Positions 27,554 through 36,558 of a stretch of 64,000 nucleotides of DNA are shown one piece after another; the stretch's first letter is position 1, and each line of letters begins with the position of its first letter. Made by a program: the position numbers and the translations under genes. The notes under the pieces are model-generated. The model made no database searches and was not told where the DNA came from. It worked only from the letters and a program-made list of their open reading frames with translations. The DNA comes from Neiella holothuriorum (lineage in GTDB: Bacteria; Pseudomonadota; Gammaproteobacteria; Enterobacterales; Neiellaceae): the NCBI RefSeq assembly GCF_019457915.1, contig NZ_JAHZSS010000013.1, positions 1-64,000 of the forward strand, in the 5' to 3' direction.

Positions 27554-28330
27554 ATGCTTGGTATTGTAATTCCACTTAAATCAAAAGCCATCTCCAGAGA
27601 TTGGCAGGTTACCAGTGATGCACTGGCGGCCACTTTGTGTTCGATAGCACAACAGACCTCCGGACAATACCAAGCTGTTGTGGTGGGGCATGACATTCCT
27701 GAAGGCTTTGCGGAACGCTTTAAACACATTCAATTTGCCACGGTTGATTTTGCTGTGCCGAATCGAAGTGCTCCGGACTTTACCCACAAGGAGCTGATCA
27801 AAGATAAAAACCTGAAGATTGCCAGAGGCCTGCAACTATTAAGCTCATCTCCAGAGATTGCATTCTGGTATGGTTTAGATTCAGATGATCTGCTTGCCGA
27901 TGATTTTGTCGAAACAGTGCTTACAGAGGCCAAAGGGAGAGCCGGCTTAATAATTGATGGTGGTTTTATCGTCTATCAGAGGGCAAATCGAGTCATACCC
28001 ATCGATAATTTATCACTCTATTGCGGCTCTACCTCAGTGGTAGCTCGTGAATATATTCTAATCCCCCAGGAACTTTCCGTTGAAGGCTTGATAGGAGTGC
28101 CTTGGAGCCGCTACCCACACATGCAGATTGCAGAATTTTTCAAAACTGAACTGAAGCTTCCTTACGCCAATCTGAAAAAACCACTGCTGGCTTACGTGCT
28201 GGGCTCTGGTGACAATATCAGCGACAAGTGGCGGGACAGCCCCTGGAAAGCGTTAAAAGCCTTTTTAAAGCCCTATTTGAAAGGGCGTAAGATAGGTGCA
28301 AGTTTTAAGGCTAAATTTGCCTTAAAGTAA
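27554..28330 (+). CDS. Putative glycosyltransferase (GT-A), paralogue of 25153-26040
   Basis: A 258-aa GT-A-type protein: IVIPLKSKAISRDW, LCSIAQQTSGQYQAVVVGH, the metal site GLDSDDLLADDF, LSLYCGSTSV and VLGSGDNISDKW. It shares motif order with the protein at 25153-26040 but is shorter and lacks the longer C-terminal region. It is soluble, with a basic C-terminus (YLKGRKIGASFKAK) that may bind the membrane. It probably adds a sugar to the same repeat unit; donor unknown. Confidence 0.7.
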   Translation: MLGIVIPLKSKAISRDWQVTSDALAATLCSIAQQTSGQYQAVVVGHDIPEGFAERFKHIQFATVDFAVPNRSAPDFTHKELIKDKNLKIARGLQLLSSSPEIAFWYGLDSDDLLADDFVETVLTEAKGRAGLIIDGGFIVYQRANRVIPIDNLSLYCGSTSVVAREYILIPQELSVEGLIGVPWSRYPHMQIAEFFKTELKLPYANLKKPLLAYVLGSGDNISDKWRDSPWKALKAFLKPYLKGRKIGASFKAKFALK

Positions 28331-28369
28331 GTTGAATTGACTCCATAAAAAAAGAGATAGGTCTTTAAC

Positions 28370-29248
28370 ATGTCACCAGTTTTCATCATGGGCACCCAGA
28401 GGTCTGGCACCACTCTGCTGACACGAGTGCTGTCTGCACACCCGTCGATCTTTATTCAAAATGAATTGGATCTGCCCAAGGTATTTGCAAACTCCAGCTC
28501 TAATGAAGCCGTGATTAATGGTATTAAAAAGCAGCTTTATATCGAAGCTGAAACAGATTTGAATGAAAAGATTGGTCAGCAACCGGATTTGTTATGGGGT
28601 TTGAAAGATCCTCAATTGACCGAATACATTGATGTGCTCCGTGGCTTTTTACCAGAGTCCAAGTTCATCATCATTGTGCGAGATGGTCGTGGTGTGACTA
28701 ACTCTTATATGGAAAACAAGTGGGGACTTGGAACCAATGCCTACTACGGAGCTCAGCGCTGGAAGCGAGAAGTCGAAGAGCAATTGGCCTTTATGGCGGA
28801 AAGGCCGGGCTGCTTCTTGTTCATTCGTTATGAAGATCTGATCGATAACCTAGAGAATGAGCTGCAAAAGGTGTGTGACTTTCTAGGTAAAGATCTTTCC
28901 GACAAGATGCTCAATTATGATCAGCAGGCAAGCGACTTCGGCAAACAAAGGGAAAACATCAATACCTTCAAGAAGCCGGATAAGAAGTTGGCTGAAAAGT
29001 GGAAAAACAGGCTGTCCAAATTTGAGATCAACGTTGTCGAGCATGTGGCAGGTGACCTGCTAGAGCAGCTAGGGTATGCCAGAGTGGGTAAGAAGATAGC
29101 CCTCTCTTGGCTGCATCTCTTCTATTTTAAGTGGCATCAGAAGATCATTGGTGAAATTCAAATCCAATACCGCTGGCGCAAGAGCGTATGGCAAACAAAA
29201 GCGCTCTATAAAGAGCGCGAAAAGCTATTAAAGCGAGATGCTGACTAA
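28370..29248 (+). CDS. Sulfotransferase family protein
   Basis: The second P-loop sulfotransferase of the locus, 292 aa. The PAPS-binding loop is IMGTQRSGTTLLTRVL at the N-terminus. The 3'-phosphate strand is FIIIVRDGRGVTNSYMEN. A later FIRYEDLIDNLENELQKVC block is typical of the family. It is predicted soluble with a basic C-terminal tail. With the enzyme at 21115 it suggests that the EPS or a carrier is sulfated at two positions, but the PAPS-making genes (cysDN/cysC) are not in this window. Its stop overlaps the next ATG (TAATG). Confidence 0.84.
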   Translation: MSPVFIMGTQRSGTTLLTRVLSAHPSIFIQNELDLPKVFANSSSNEAVINGIKKQLYIEAETDLNEKIGQQPDLLWGLKDPQLTEYIDVLRGFLPESKFIIIVRDGRGVTNSYMENKWGLGTNAYYGAQRWKREVEEQLAFMAERPGCFLFIRYEDLIDNLENELQKVCDFLGKDLSDKMLNYDQQASDFGKQRENINTFKKPDKKLAEKWKNRLSKFEINVVEHVAGDLLEQLGYARVGKKIALSWLHLFYFKWHQKIIGEIQIQYRWRKSVWQTKALYKEREKLLKRDAD

Positions 29249-29865
29249 TGCGATGGCTGACTTTGGCTCTGGTTGCGCTTGTTCTGGCGGGATATATGCT
29301 CTGGAACCATTGCCTTCAGCCCAGCGACAAAGTGATCGTAAAGTATGCATTTACTGATCTATTCGAACAGCAACCTCAGAAAAACCTGATGATGGGAAGC
29401 TCCTCCATATACCGCTTGCAGGAGTCTCAATTAGCGTGCGGTTCTTGGTTGAACCGAGGAATTCCAAATTCACAAATCAAAGATCTCATGGTTTACCTTA
29501 AGCTTGGAACTTTGCAGAACGCGCCGGAGAATATTCTGCTTTATGCTGGAGAAAATGATTTGAGTCAGGGAAGGACTGTAGCGCAAACCTATCAAAGCTA
29601 TTTAGCAGTAATTGAGCGCCTTAAACTCGATTATCGTACTGCCACCATCCATGTTATTGCCGTCAAACTATCGCCCAAGCGATCTGCGTACTGGGCTAAG
29701 TTTCAGGCTCTGAATCGGCTTTTAAGAGAGTTGTCATCCACTGAACCCATGTTGCACGTTCATGAGGTCAGTTACCCAGTTTCTTCGTATTTATCTGATG
29801 GTATACACCTTTCTCGAGCCGGATACGATGTCTTTCTATCTAAGGTAAATAGCGCATGTCTGTAA
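29248..29865 (+). CDS. SGNH/GDSL-type hydrolase, membrane-anchored
   Basis: A 205-aa protein with an N-terminal hydrophobic helix (about 3-19) that anchors or exports it, then SGNH-fold blocks: MGSSSIYRL (block I nucleophile region), NRGIPNSQIKDL (block II Gly), AGENDLSQGR (block III Asn) and DGIHLSRAGYD (block V Asp-x-x-His). Probably an O-acetyl esterase or acetyltransferase working on periplasmic polysaccharide. It is translationally coupled to the sulfotransferase (TAATG) and to the following acyltransferase (10-bp overlap), and may partner the latter in adding or removing acetyl groups. Confidence 0.77.
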   Translation: MRWLTLALVALVLAGYMLWNHCLQPSDKVIVKYAFTDLFEQQPQKNLMMGSSSIYRLQESQLACGSWLNRGIPNSQIKDLMVYLKLGTLQNAPENILLYAGENDLSQGRTVAQTYQSYLAVIERLKLDYRTATIHVIAVKLSPKRSAYWAKFQALNRLLRELSSTEPMLHVHEVSYPVSSYLSDGIHLSRAGYDVFLSKVNSACL

Positions 29866-30950
29866 CTGGTAGCCGACTTTATTTTATTGATGCCATGCGG
29901 GCAGTCTTAATGATGTTAGGGGTGGTGATTCATTCTGCAAATGTATTTAGTAGTGACCAGAATTGGCTGATCTATGCGGACAATTCTTGGTTTTTAGCCA
30001 GCTACTTGAGTGAGCTGATCCACATATTTCGGATGCCAGCATTCTTTGTTGTGTCCGGCTATTTTTGTCTCTTTACTTTGAAACGTTATGGTGTCAGTAA
30101 ATTCTGGAAGGTGAGAAGTGAACGGCTACTGGTTCCTTTTTTTACCGTGGCAATTGTTATCAATACTGGACAGTCCCTGTTGCTGGATGCTTCGGGCTGG
30201 CGCGAATTAGAGTGGGCGAGTTATCTAATGCGAGGCCAATATGTTTCGCACCTTTGGTTCCTTATTAACTTAATGATTTATTTTACAGTCATCGCACTGT
30301 TCGCCAAACTGTTTGGGCGAATTTTTTATGGGATAGGCCATAGGCTGGAGGTCGCCTGTATGCGACTCCCCATGGTGATCATTCTGCTTTTACTGCCGTT
30401 TGCGAGTATCGCGGTGCTAGCAACTAACCACTTAGGGTTCCCTCTTTATGCTGAATATTATGGCGTGATTAAGCTTTACAGCTTGCTAAAGTTCCTACCC
30501 TTCTTTCTATTTGGGATTGTTCTCGCGCTAAACAAAGAATTGTTGGCTCGCTTTGCTGGCATTCCCCTGTGGTTAAACTTCACTGCTCTTGTCTTAGCTG
30601 CCTGGCTGCAAAGCTCGGCTGTCCGATTAGCAAACGAAAATGTCATCCTGACGGAATATAGTCACGCGCTGCTAACATGGGTCAGTGTCACCACTTGTTT
30701 CAGCCTATTTAGAAGGTTTTTCAACCATAACTCAAAGTTTTGGATGACGCTGTCAGGAGCTTCCTATTCTGTTTACCTATTTCATCACGTGCTAGTGATA
30801 GCATTTGGCCTTCTGTTGGTTAAAGTGAACTGCATCCCTTGGTTAGGTTTTATGTTGTTAGTGATCCTAGTACCTATCTGTACCCTTTGGCTGCACGACA
30901 ACCTGATAACAAGGTTACCCATGTTATCCTACCTATTTAATGGCAAGTAA
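29856..30950 (+). CDS. Acyltransferase 3 family membrane protein
   Basis: A 364-aa polytopic protein with about 10 helices. It has the acyltransferase-3 signature FIDAMRAVLMMLGVVIHSAN (His in helix 1), FRMPAFFVVSGYF, the basic loop KVRSERLLVPFFT and the late YSVYLFHHVLV. Members move acyl groups, usually acetyl, from cytoplasmic acetyl-CoA to exported sugars. It belongs to a set of acyltransferases in this operon. Overlaps the SGNH gene by 10 bp. Confidence 0.87.
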   Translation: MSVTGSRLYFIDAMRAVLMMLGVVIHSANVFSSDQNWLIYADNSWFLASYLSELIHIFRMPAFFVVSGYFCLFTLKRYGVSKFWKVRSERLLVPFFTVAIVINTGQSLLLDASGWRELEWASYLMRGQYVSHLWFLINLMIYFTVIALFAKLFGRIFYGIGHRLEVACMRLPMVIILLLLPFASIAVLATNHLGFPLYAEYYGVIKLYSLLKFLPFFLFGIVLALNKELLARFAGIPLWLNFTALVLAAWLQSSAVRLANENVILTEYSHALLTWVSVTTCFSLFRRFFNHNSKFWMTLSGASYSVYLFHHVLVIAFGLLLVKVNCIPWLGFMLLVILVPICTLWLHDNLITRLPMLSYLFNGK

Positions 30951-30967
30951 CGGGGCGCATATAGCAG

Positions 30968-32302
30968 ATGCTGCACGTATTACTATTTTTTAGCACCTAC
31001 CTGACGGGCTTGATTTATTCGCTGTGGCGAAACCCAGCGATGATTTTTGTGCTCTATGAGGCTGTTTACTTTTTCAACCCCAAGGTTAGGTGGTGGAGTT
31101 TTATGGTGCCTAACCTGCCTTACTCTATGTTTGTCGTGCTAGCGATGTTTGTCATCTTTGCGCTGACTTTTAAGCAGGCCAATCAAAACCCTATATTTAA
31201 GGTACCCCAGCTGCGGTGGATGTTAATGCTCGGCCTGCTCTATCTTTTAGTTACAGTCAATGCAGTGCTTCCAGACTTTCACCACCAAGCAACTATCTAT
31301 TACCTCAAGATGATGCTGATTGTTTGTATTGCCTATAAGTTGGTTGATAGCGCGAAGAAAATTGATTGGGCTCTGTGGGGCTATATCTTCGGCAGTTGGT
31401 ACATCGGAATTGTGGCATTTCAGACTGGGAGAAACTCATCAGGACGAGTTGAGGGCATCGGTACTGTTGACTCCCCCGATGCTAATGGTATTGCTGCGGC
31501 TATTGCTCCGAGTCTAGTACTTTGCCTTTACTACTTCTGGATTCGCGCTGACTTGAAATCAAGAGTTGCCTTGGCATTTGCTGGTGTATTTATTGCCAAT
31601 GGCATTGTGCTTATCAATAGTCGAGGAGCCTTCTTGGCTGTGGCACTAAGCATTGCCTACTTCATGTACCACATGTACTTTTCCAGCTTTCAACGAAAGA
31701 ACCAGAAGAAATTCGCGGTCTTCATAACCATTGTTGGTTTGCTCGGCGCTGTGAAAATTATGGACTCCTCGTTTATCGAGAGAATGCACACCATGGCGAC
31801 CCATTCCTCAGAGCAAACCTATGATGACGAGTCCGAGAGCGGTAGTACTCGTTTTATCTTTTGGGCATCCGCTTGGGAAATGTCCAAAGATCACCCTATG
31901 GGGGCGGGCTTTCGGGCCTTTAATTTCTATGCGCCTTATTATATCCCGGAGGACATTGATACTGGCGGAAGCCGACATCGGTCGGTTCACTCCTCCTGGT
32001 TCGAGACGTTAACGGAAACGGGGTTTATAGGACTGTTTGTCATGTGCATGATGATCTGGGCTAGCCTAAGATCTACTAAGCAGTGCAAAAGGGTATTAAA
32101 AGATACTGGTCAGGTGGATGATTATTTTAAAGTGATTGCGATTGAAGGGGCCCTGATCGCCTTTGTCATTGCCATGACTTTCTTGAATCGTATGAGAGCT
32201 GAAGTTTTGTACTGGTGCATTTTGTACACTGCATGTGCGTACAATGTCTATGTACTTAAGACAAGGCCGCTAGTTCAGAAAAGTGTTCGGGGCGATGGCT
32301 AA
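30968..32302 (+). CDS. O-antigen ligase/polymerase (Wzy)-like, XrtA-associated
   Basis: A 444-aa protein with about 11 transmembrane helices. The conserved regions fit the exosortase A-associated putative O-glycosylation ligase/Wzy_C group: VDSPDANGIAAAIAPSLVL, LINSRGAFLAVALS, STRFIFWASAWEMSKDHP, GAGFRAFNFYAP and the large periplasmic-loop end HSSWFETLTETGFIGLF. It could polymerise the EPS repeat or transfer the glycan to a PEP-CTERM protein. Sequence alone cannot separate these. The ATG is 18 bp after the acyltransferase stop, and its end overlaps the transglutaminase-like gene by 8 bp. Confidence 0.82.
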   Translation: MLHVLLFFSTYLTGLIYSLWRNPAMIFVLYEAVYFFNPKVRWWSFMVPNLPYSMFVVLAMFVIFALTFKQANQNPIFKVPQLRWMLMLGLLYLLVTVNAVLPDFHHQATIYYLKMMLIVCIAYKLVDSAKKIDWALWGYIFGSWYIGIVAFQTGRNSSGRVEGIGTVDSPDANGIAAAIAPSLVLCLYYFWIRADLKSRVALAFAGVFIANGIVLINSRGAFLAVALSIAYFMYHMYFSSFQRKNQKKFAVFITIVGLLGAVKIMDSSFIERMHTMATHSSEQTYDDESESGSTRFIFWASAWEMSKDHPMGAGFRAFNFYAPYYIPEDIDTGGSRHRSVHSSWFETLTETGFIGLFVMCMMIWASLRSTKQCKRVLKDTGQVDDYFKVIAIEGALIAFVIAMTFLNRMRAEVLYWCILYTACAYNVYVLKTRPLVQKSVRGDG

Positions 32303-33131
32303 AATGAAAAAGTACTTATTATCGGCAGGTTGTGTTTTCTTCCTGATTCTTGGTCTCGGATTGAGTGCGGCCAACGTGATAGGTCTGTTTCTGGATGTTC
32401 GTCCGAGCAGCATTCCTGAACAAGACTTACGTTTTCGTAACGACATAGAGCTCTCCCTCCAAGAGACTTTAGCGGGCATCAAACGGCGAGCAGAAGAGTC
32501 AGACAAAGAATACGCAGGCCGTATTACTCAGGTTATTGCCAAGGGCCTTGCGCATGTGGAGTGGAAGCAATTTGAGCCGGGGAAGTACAACCAACGGATC
32601 CCCATTTGGGAAAATTACATCCTCTACTTTATGGCAAAGCTCACCAGCATTCCTGAATATCACCGATACCACTTTGCAGATTATGAGCGTAGTTTAGAGA
32701 GAGGAATTGGCATCTGTGGCGACGCTTCTATGATTATGTCGCAACTCCTTGACCTGCAGGGGATCAGCAATCAAATTATCACATTTCCAGGCCATGTTAT
32801 TGTTGCAGCTTATTTTGAAGATGGCTCAACTGTGACTTATGACCCTGACTTTGGAGTAGTGATAGGTCCAAGTCCCGCTGCAATTCAAACGCAGCCAAGC
32901 TTGATCAACATTCCATATTCGGAGCAAGGTTACGGTGCTAGGGATGTTGGGATTCTAAACCGTGTTTACAATCAGTCCTTTAAAGAGTGGGATGGGGTGA
33001 GTCATTTCATTACCAAAAAGTATTACTTTGAATACTTAGCCTATTGGCTTAAGTGGCCGCTCCCTATTGTCCTTGTATTTTTATCTTGGCTGTTGCTCCG
33101 TAGGCTATCAACAAATAAGAAAGCAAATTAG
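32295..33131 (+). CDS. Membrane-anchored transglutaminase-like protein
   Basis: About 278 aa, with an N-terminal helix (YLLSAGCVFFLILGLGLSA) and a C-terminal helix (WPLPIVLVFLSWLLLRR) placing the middle in the periplasm. The middle carries a transglutaminase-like Cys-His-Asp set: Cys in GIGICGDASMIMSQLLDL, His in FPGHVIVAAY and Asp in TYDPDFG, at about 141, 167 and 183-185. The surrounding pattern (C-G-D-x-S, Q-I-I-T-F-P-G-H-V, Y-D-P-D-F) fits transglutaminase-fold hydrolases or cross-linkers. Possible starts are 32295, 32304 or the GTG at 32283. It overlaps the Wzy-like gene, so it is an integral member of the EPS operon. Substrate unknown. Confidence 0.68.
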   Translation: MAKMKKYLLSAGCVFFLILGLGLSAANVIGLFLDVRPSSIPEQDLRFRNDIELSLQETLAGIKRRAEESDKEYAGRITQVIAKGLAHVEWKQFEPGKYNQRIPIWENYILYFMAKLTSIPEYHRYHFADYERSLERGIGICGDASMIMSQLLDLQGISNQIITFPGHVIVAAYFEDGSTVTYDPDFGVVIGPSPAAIQTQPSLINIPYSEQGYGARDVGILNRVYNQSFKEWDGVSHFITKKYYFEYLAYWLKWPLPIVLVFLSWLLLRRLSTNKKAN

Positions 33132-33184
33132 AGTCTTTTAGCTGTTCATTAAATAGTGAAAAGATTCCTATAAAGGACTGAGAA

Positions 33185-33697
33185 ATGTTTAACCTGCTTC
33201 GCGCTCTAAAATTTCTATTTTTACCCGCACACCGAAAACCCATTGAGCTAGCAAGGGCTGCTGGTGTGCGTATTGGCAAGGGGTGCCGTTTTGTCGGGTG
33301 CAATGATTTTGGTAGTGAGCCTTATTTAATCGAGCTAGGGGATCATGTTAGTTTGACCAACGTGACCTTCATTAACCATGACGGCGGGGTTTGGGTTTTC
33401 CGAAAAGCAGAACCAGACATTGATGTCGTCAGGCCCATTAAGGTTGGCTGCAATGTTTTTATTGGCCATGGTGTTGTCATGATGCCAGGGGTGACTGTTG
33501 GTGATAATGTGGTGATCGGGGCCTACTCCGTCGTAACCAAGAATATTCCGTCTAATACCGTAGTAGCCGGAGTTCCGGCTCGATTTATCAAAAGCATTGA
33601 TGACTATCGCAGTGGCATGGAACCTCACGTCACCCAAACGAAAAAGATGGCTCCTCTGGATAAGCGGAACTACTTTCTGTCAAAGTTCTCTAGCTAA
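33185..33697 (+). CDS. Left-handed beta-helix (hexapeptide) acyltransferase
   Basis: A 170-aa O-acetyltransferase of the WbbJ/NodL type. It shows hexapeptide repeats (IELGDHVSLTNVTFINHDGG, IKVGCNVFIGHGVVMMPG, VTVGDNVVIGAYSVVTKNIP) and the end motif VVAGVPARFIKSID. It acetylates a sugar hydroxyl with acetyl-CoA in the cytoplasm, as a trimer. It has a clear AAGGA ribosome site and lies 53 bp after the transglutaminase-like gene. Typical of polysaccharide loci. Confidence 0.88.
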   Translation: MFNLLRALKFLFLPAHRKPIELARAAGVRIGKGCRFVGCNDFGSEPYLIELGDHVSLTNVTFINHDGGVWVFRKAEPDIDVVRPIKVGCNVFIGHGVVMMPGVTVGDNVVIGAYSVVTKNIPSNTVVAGVPARFIKSIDDYRSGMEPHVTQTKKMAPLDKRNYFLSKFSS

Positions 33698-33768
33698 GCC
33701 AGTTTCATATTTGAAATAAACCAGAAAATCAGAATTTGATCGTGACTCTGAGTGATGAGGACTGAGTA

Positions 33769-34728
33769 GTGAAAATTGTTAGTATCGACTATTTAAAAGC
33801 CATCGCTGTTCTTTACATCGTCGGCTATTGGCACCTTTTTAATTACACCGAGCATTACCCCGGCTACTACACTCTGTATACCCTGATGTTGGCCAAGACC
33901 GTTTTAGGCCTGTTTGCGCTAGTCTCTGGTTTTTTTATTTCCAAATCCATTTCCCGCGGCACGATTAGTGGTTTTTATATCAAGCGAGTTGCTCGGATCT
34001 ACCCACTCTATTTGCTTTCTGTTGCCGTGTTTTGGGTAGCAGGGTTGATCACTAGTGAATCAGCGCTCGCTTCTACAATGAGCCTTTCCATGTTCTGGGG
34101 GGAGGCACCGATGACCTTGTGGTTTATCAGCATGATCATGTCGTTTTACCTTTTTGCTCCAGCCCTGAAGTGGGCTGGTCGCTCGAAGCTAAGCTATGTT
34201 GCCTTCGGCTTTGCCGTCATCACGGCTTTAATTGGCATCTATGAGCTGATGCCCGAAGGTCCTGCAGGCGTCGATTTTCGGGTGATTCTCTATTTCCCTT
34301 GCTTTGCAGCAGGGTTCTATCTCGGCCGATTTAAAATTCAGCAGCATCTTGCCTGGAGTTTTGCTATTGGACTTGCTGCGGTCATGCTTTTGAGTTTGTT
34401 GAAGGGAGAGTTCCGGGAGTACCGTGAAGTGGCCTTTGTGCTGCTTTCGGCGTTGGCGACCTTTGGTCTTGTTTACCGCATGGAATCCTGGTTACCAGAC
34501 TGGAAGGTTGTTGCTTGGCTAAGTTATGCCAGCTTTGCCATGTACTTGTTTCACCGCCCCCTGTTCTCTGCTGCTAAAGCACTCTTTTTTCCGGAGGCGG
34601 CTGTGCACCAACTGGTTTATTTAGTTGGGGTTCTGAGCCTACTCATTGTGCCCGCCTCCTATCTGATCCAGAAACTTTCAGACCACGTCATGCGCAGATT
34701 GACTGCTACCGCAACATCTGGGGGCTAA
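33769..34728 (+). CDS. Acyltransferase 3 family membrane protein
   Basis: A 319-aa polytopic inner-membrane protein with the acyltransferase-3 signature SIDYLKAIAVLYIVGYWHLF, the SGFFISKSI loop, the basic IKRVARIYPLYLL stretch and a late SYASFAMYLFHRPLF. The GTG start at 33769 has GAGGA upstream. It likely adds an acetyl or other acyl group to the exported polysaccharide. It is followed 1 bp later by another, interrupted, acyltransferase gene, so this pair could be a duplication. Confidence 0.85.
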   Translation: MKIVSIDYLKAIAVLYIVGYWHLFNYTEHYPGYYTLYTLMLAKTVLGLFALVSGFFISKSISRGTISGFYIKRVARIYPLYLLSVAVFWVAGLITSESALASTMSLSMFWGEAPMTLWFISMIMSFYLFAPALKWAGRSKLSYVAFGFAVITALIGIYELMPEGPAGVDFRVILYFPCFAAGFYLGRFKIQQHLAWSFAIGLAAVMLLSLLKGEFREYREVAFVLLSALATFGLVYRMESWLPDWKVVAWLSYASFAMYLFHRPLFSAAKALFFPEAAVHQLVYLVGVLSLLIVPASYLIQKLSDHVMRRLTATATSGG

Positions 34729-34729
34729 C

Positions 34730-35776
34730 TTGAAAGGAACCCGTTTTCTCGAATTGGATGGTTTGCGTGGTGTTGCCGCATTTGCTGTGGTGCTGTTTCA
34801 CTATTTCTATCGCTATGATCAGATCTACGGCCATCAGTTTGAGGTGTTTGGCCTGTTCCGTTACGGCTACTATGGCGTCCACCTGTTCTTTATCATTAGT
34901 GGCTTTGTGATCTACTGGACGGTTCAGCGCTCGGAGAAGCCGTTGGATTTTGTCTGGTCCAGACTTAGCCGGCTCTACCCTGTTTACTGGGCCGGACTCA
35001 TCATCACTTTCTTTGCTATCTGTCTGTTCACACTGCCGGGGCGGGAGAGTGATTGGCTGACCTTCTTCGCAAATTTCATGATGTTTCATGAGCATTTCGG
35101 CTTTAGCCATGTTGATGGAGTTTACTGGACCCTCTCTCTTGAGCTGATCTTCTACTGCTGGTTCCTGATTATTTTCTCCACAGGACAGCTTAAGCATGTC
35201 GACAAAATCTTTATTGTTTGGGTGCTCGTCGCGACTGGCCTGAAGCTGTTTTATCCAGATTCCATGCTGTTTCAGAAGCTCGAGAAGTTATTGGTCGTGA
35301 ATTACATCCCCTTCTTTGCGCTGGGTATCGTCTTCTACAAATTAAAAAATGGTGCCCTTTCGCGTTGGGCCATTACACTGCTGATCTGTAGCCTTAGCTC
35401 TATTTTAATGACCCACAATTTCAAAGAGTCTCTTCTCTTTTTATAGATGGCGTCGCTGTTCTGTTTTGTTGTTTTAGGCTGGGGTACACTCTTTCGGTCA
35501 AAGGTTTTGGTTACGCTGGGAACTTTGTCGTACGCCTTGTACCTAGTGCACCAAAATATTGGTTACATAGTGATTAATCACTTTTATCAAGAAGGCCTCA
35601 ATCCCTACTTGGCCATAGTGGCCGCAATGGCACTCTCTATGGTGATCGCCTATTGCCTCGTCTACTGGGTTGAGAAGCCATCGCTTAAATACCTACGGCT
35701 CTTTTACAACAACAGTCGTAGTTTGCAGCAAATGGCAAAACGCCTTCAGTGGTCGGCAGTGAAGAGGGATACATGA
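34730..35776 (+). pseudogene. Acyltransferase 3 gene interrupted by an in-frame TAG
   Basis: The frame begins with TTG at 34730 (FLELDGLRGVAAFAVVLFHY) and runs to TAG at 35444-35446. The very next codon is ATG at 35447, in the same frame, and the reading continues to 35776. Together the parts make a normal-size acyltransferase-3 of about 348 aa. The first has helices 1-7 with HLFFIISGFVIYW and WSRLSRLYPVYW, and the second has the family's end motif LGTLSYALYLVHQ. So a nonsense mutation, or an unusual split, separates a 238-aa and a 109-aa piece. No frameshift is present. The next gene overlaps the end by 4 bp, so the operon continues. Function may be lost or reconstituted by reinitiation. A sequencing error is possible. 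Confidence 0.75.
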
Positions 35777-36558
35777 AACAGAGCTTAGTCATCTATAGCT
35801 GCATGATTGGAGGGTATGACCAATACCCATACGTGCCGGTTGATGAAAATATTAAGTTTGTCATGTTTACCGATGCCGCCCCTTCGGAGTGGCCCGCTGA
35901 CAGTAATTGGGAATTTGTAAAGGTGGAGAACCCGGAGGGCTTACCTCCTTCCATGTTAAATCGCTATTACAAGTTTCACCCCCATCTGCTCTTCCCTGAC
36001 TATCTATTTTCTATCTATATCGACGCCAATATCAGCATTTTTAAAAAGCACTTTATTAAGTGGCGCCATCATCAACTAGCGCGCTCCGATTGCAAAATGG
36101 CGATACCGGCACACCCCTTGAGGGACTGCGTGTACGAAGAGAGCAAGGCCATTCTGGCGCTAGGTAAAGATGTGGAAGAGAGGCTCTCTTACAGTTTATC
36201 TGCTCTGAGCAATGATAATTACCCGAAGCACAATGGCCTATTTGAAAATAACTTGATTTGGCGCAGGCACCATGATTCAGGGGTCAACGCTGTTATGGCT
36301 GGTGTTTGGCAGGATTTGTGTGATGAGAACAAATCAAATCGGGATCAGCTCACTCTGGTTTACCGCTCTTGGGAGCAGGGCGTGAACATAGAACCTTTCT
36401 GGCAAGATGGCCGTTGCTGTAGGGACAGCAATAGCATTCAGTTTGTTCGCCACGGGATCCGGTTTAACCCGGGAAACAAGGTGAAAATTAAAGCGAATGT
36501 GGCCGATCTTTTTTATCGTGCCCGGCGATTCCTCACACAGTCACAAGGAAAGTCATAA
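35773..36558 (+). CDS. DUF616/TOD1-like putative glycosyltransferase
   Basis: A 261-aa protein of the DUF616 (TOD1/MUCI70 hexosyltransferase-like) group. Features: YSCMIGGYDQYPYVPVDEN, the strand KFVMFTDAAPSEWP, SMLNRYYKFHPHLLFPDYLF and the acidic SIYIDANISIF. The frame extends upstream to 35749, but the ATG at 35773 overlaps the preceding stop (ATGA) and is the likely start. It has no membrane helix or signal. It probably modifies the EPS repeat; donor unknown. Its stop overlaps the ATG of the following gene. Confidence 0.75.
   Translation: MKQSLVIYSCMIGGYDQYPYVPVDENIKFVMFTDAAPSEWPADSNWEFVKVENPEGLPPSMLNRYYKFHPHLLFPDYLFSIYIDANISIFKKHFIKWRHHQLARSDCKMAIPAHPLRDCVYEESKAILALGKDVEERLSYSLSALSNDNYPKHNGLFENNLIWRRHHDSGVNAVMAGVWQDLCDENKSNRDQLTLVYRSWEQGVNIEPFWQDGRCCRDSNSIQFVRHGIRFNPGNKVKIKANVADLFYRARRFLTQSQGKS

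Noticed and set aside
35447-35776. Independent small gene of 109 aa
   Set aside because: It is in frame with, and completes, the preceding acyltransferase, so it is annotated as the second part of an interrupted gene.
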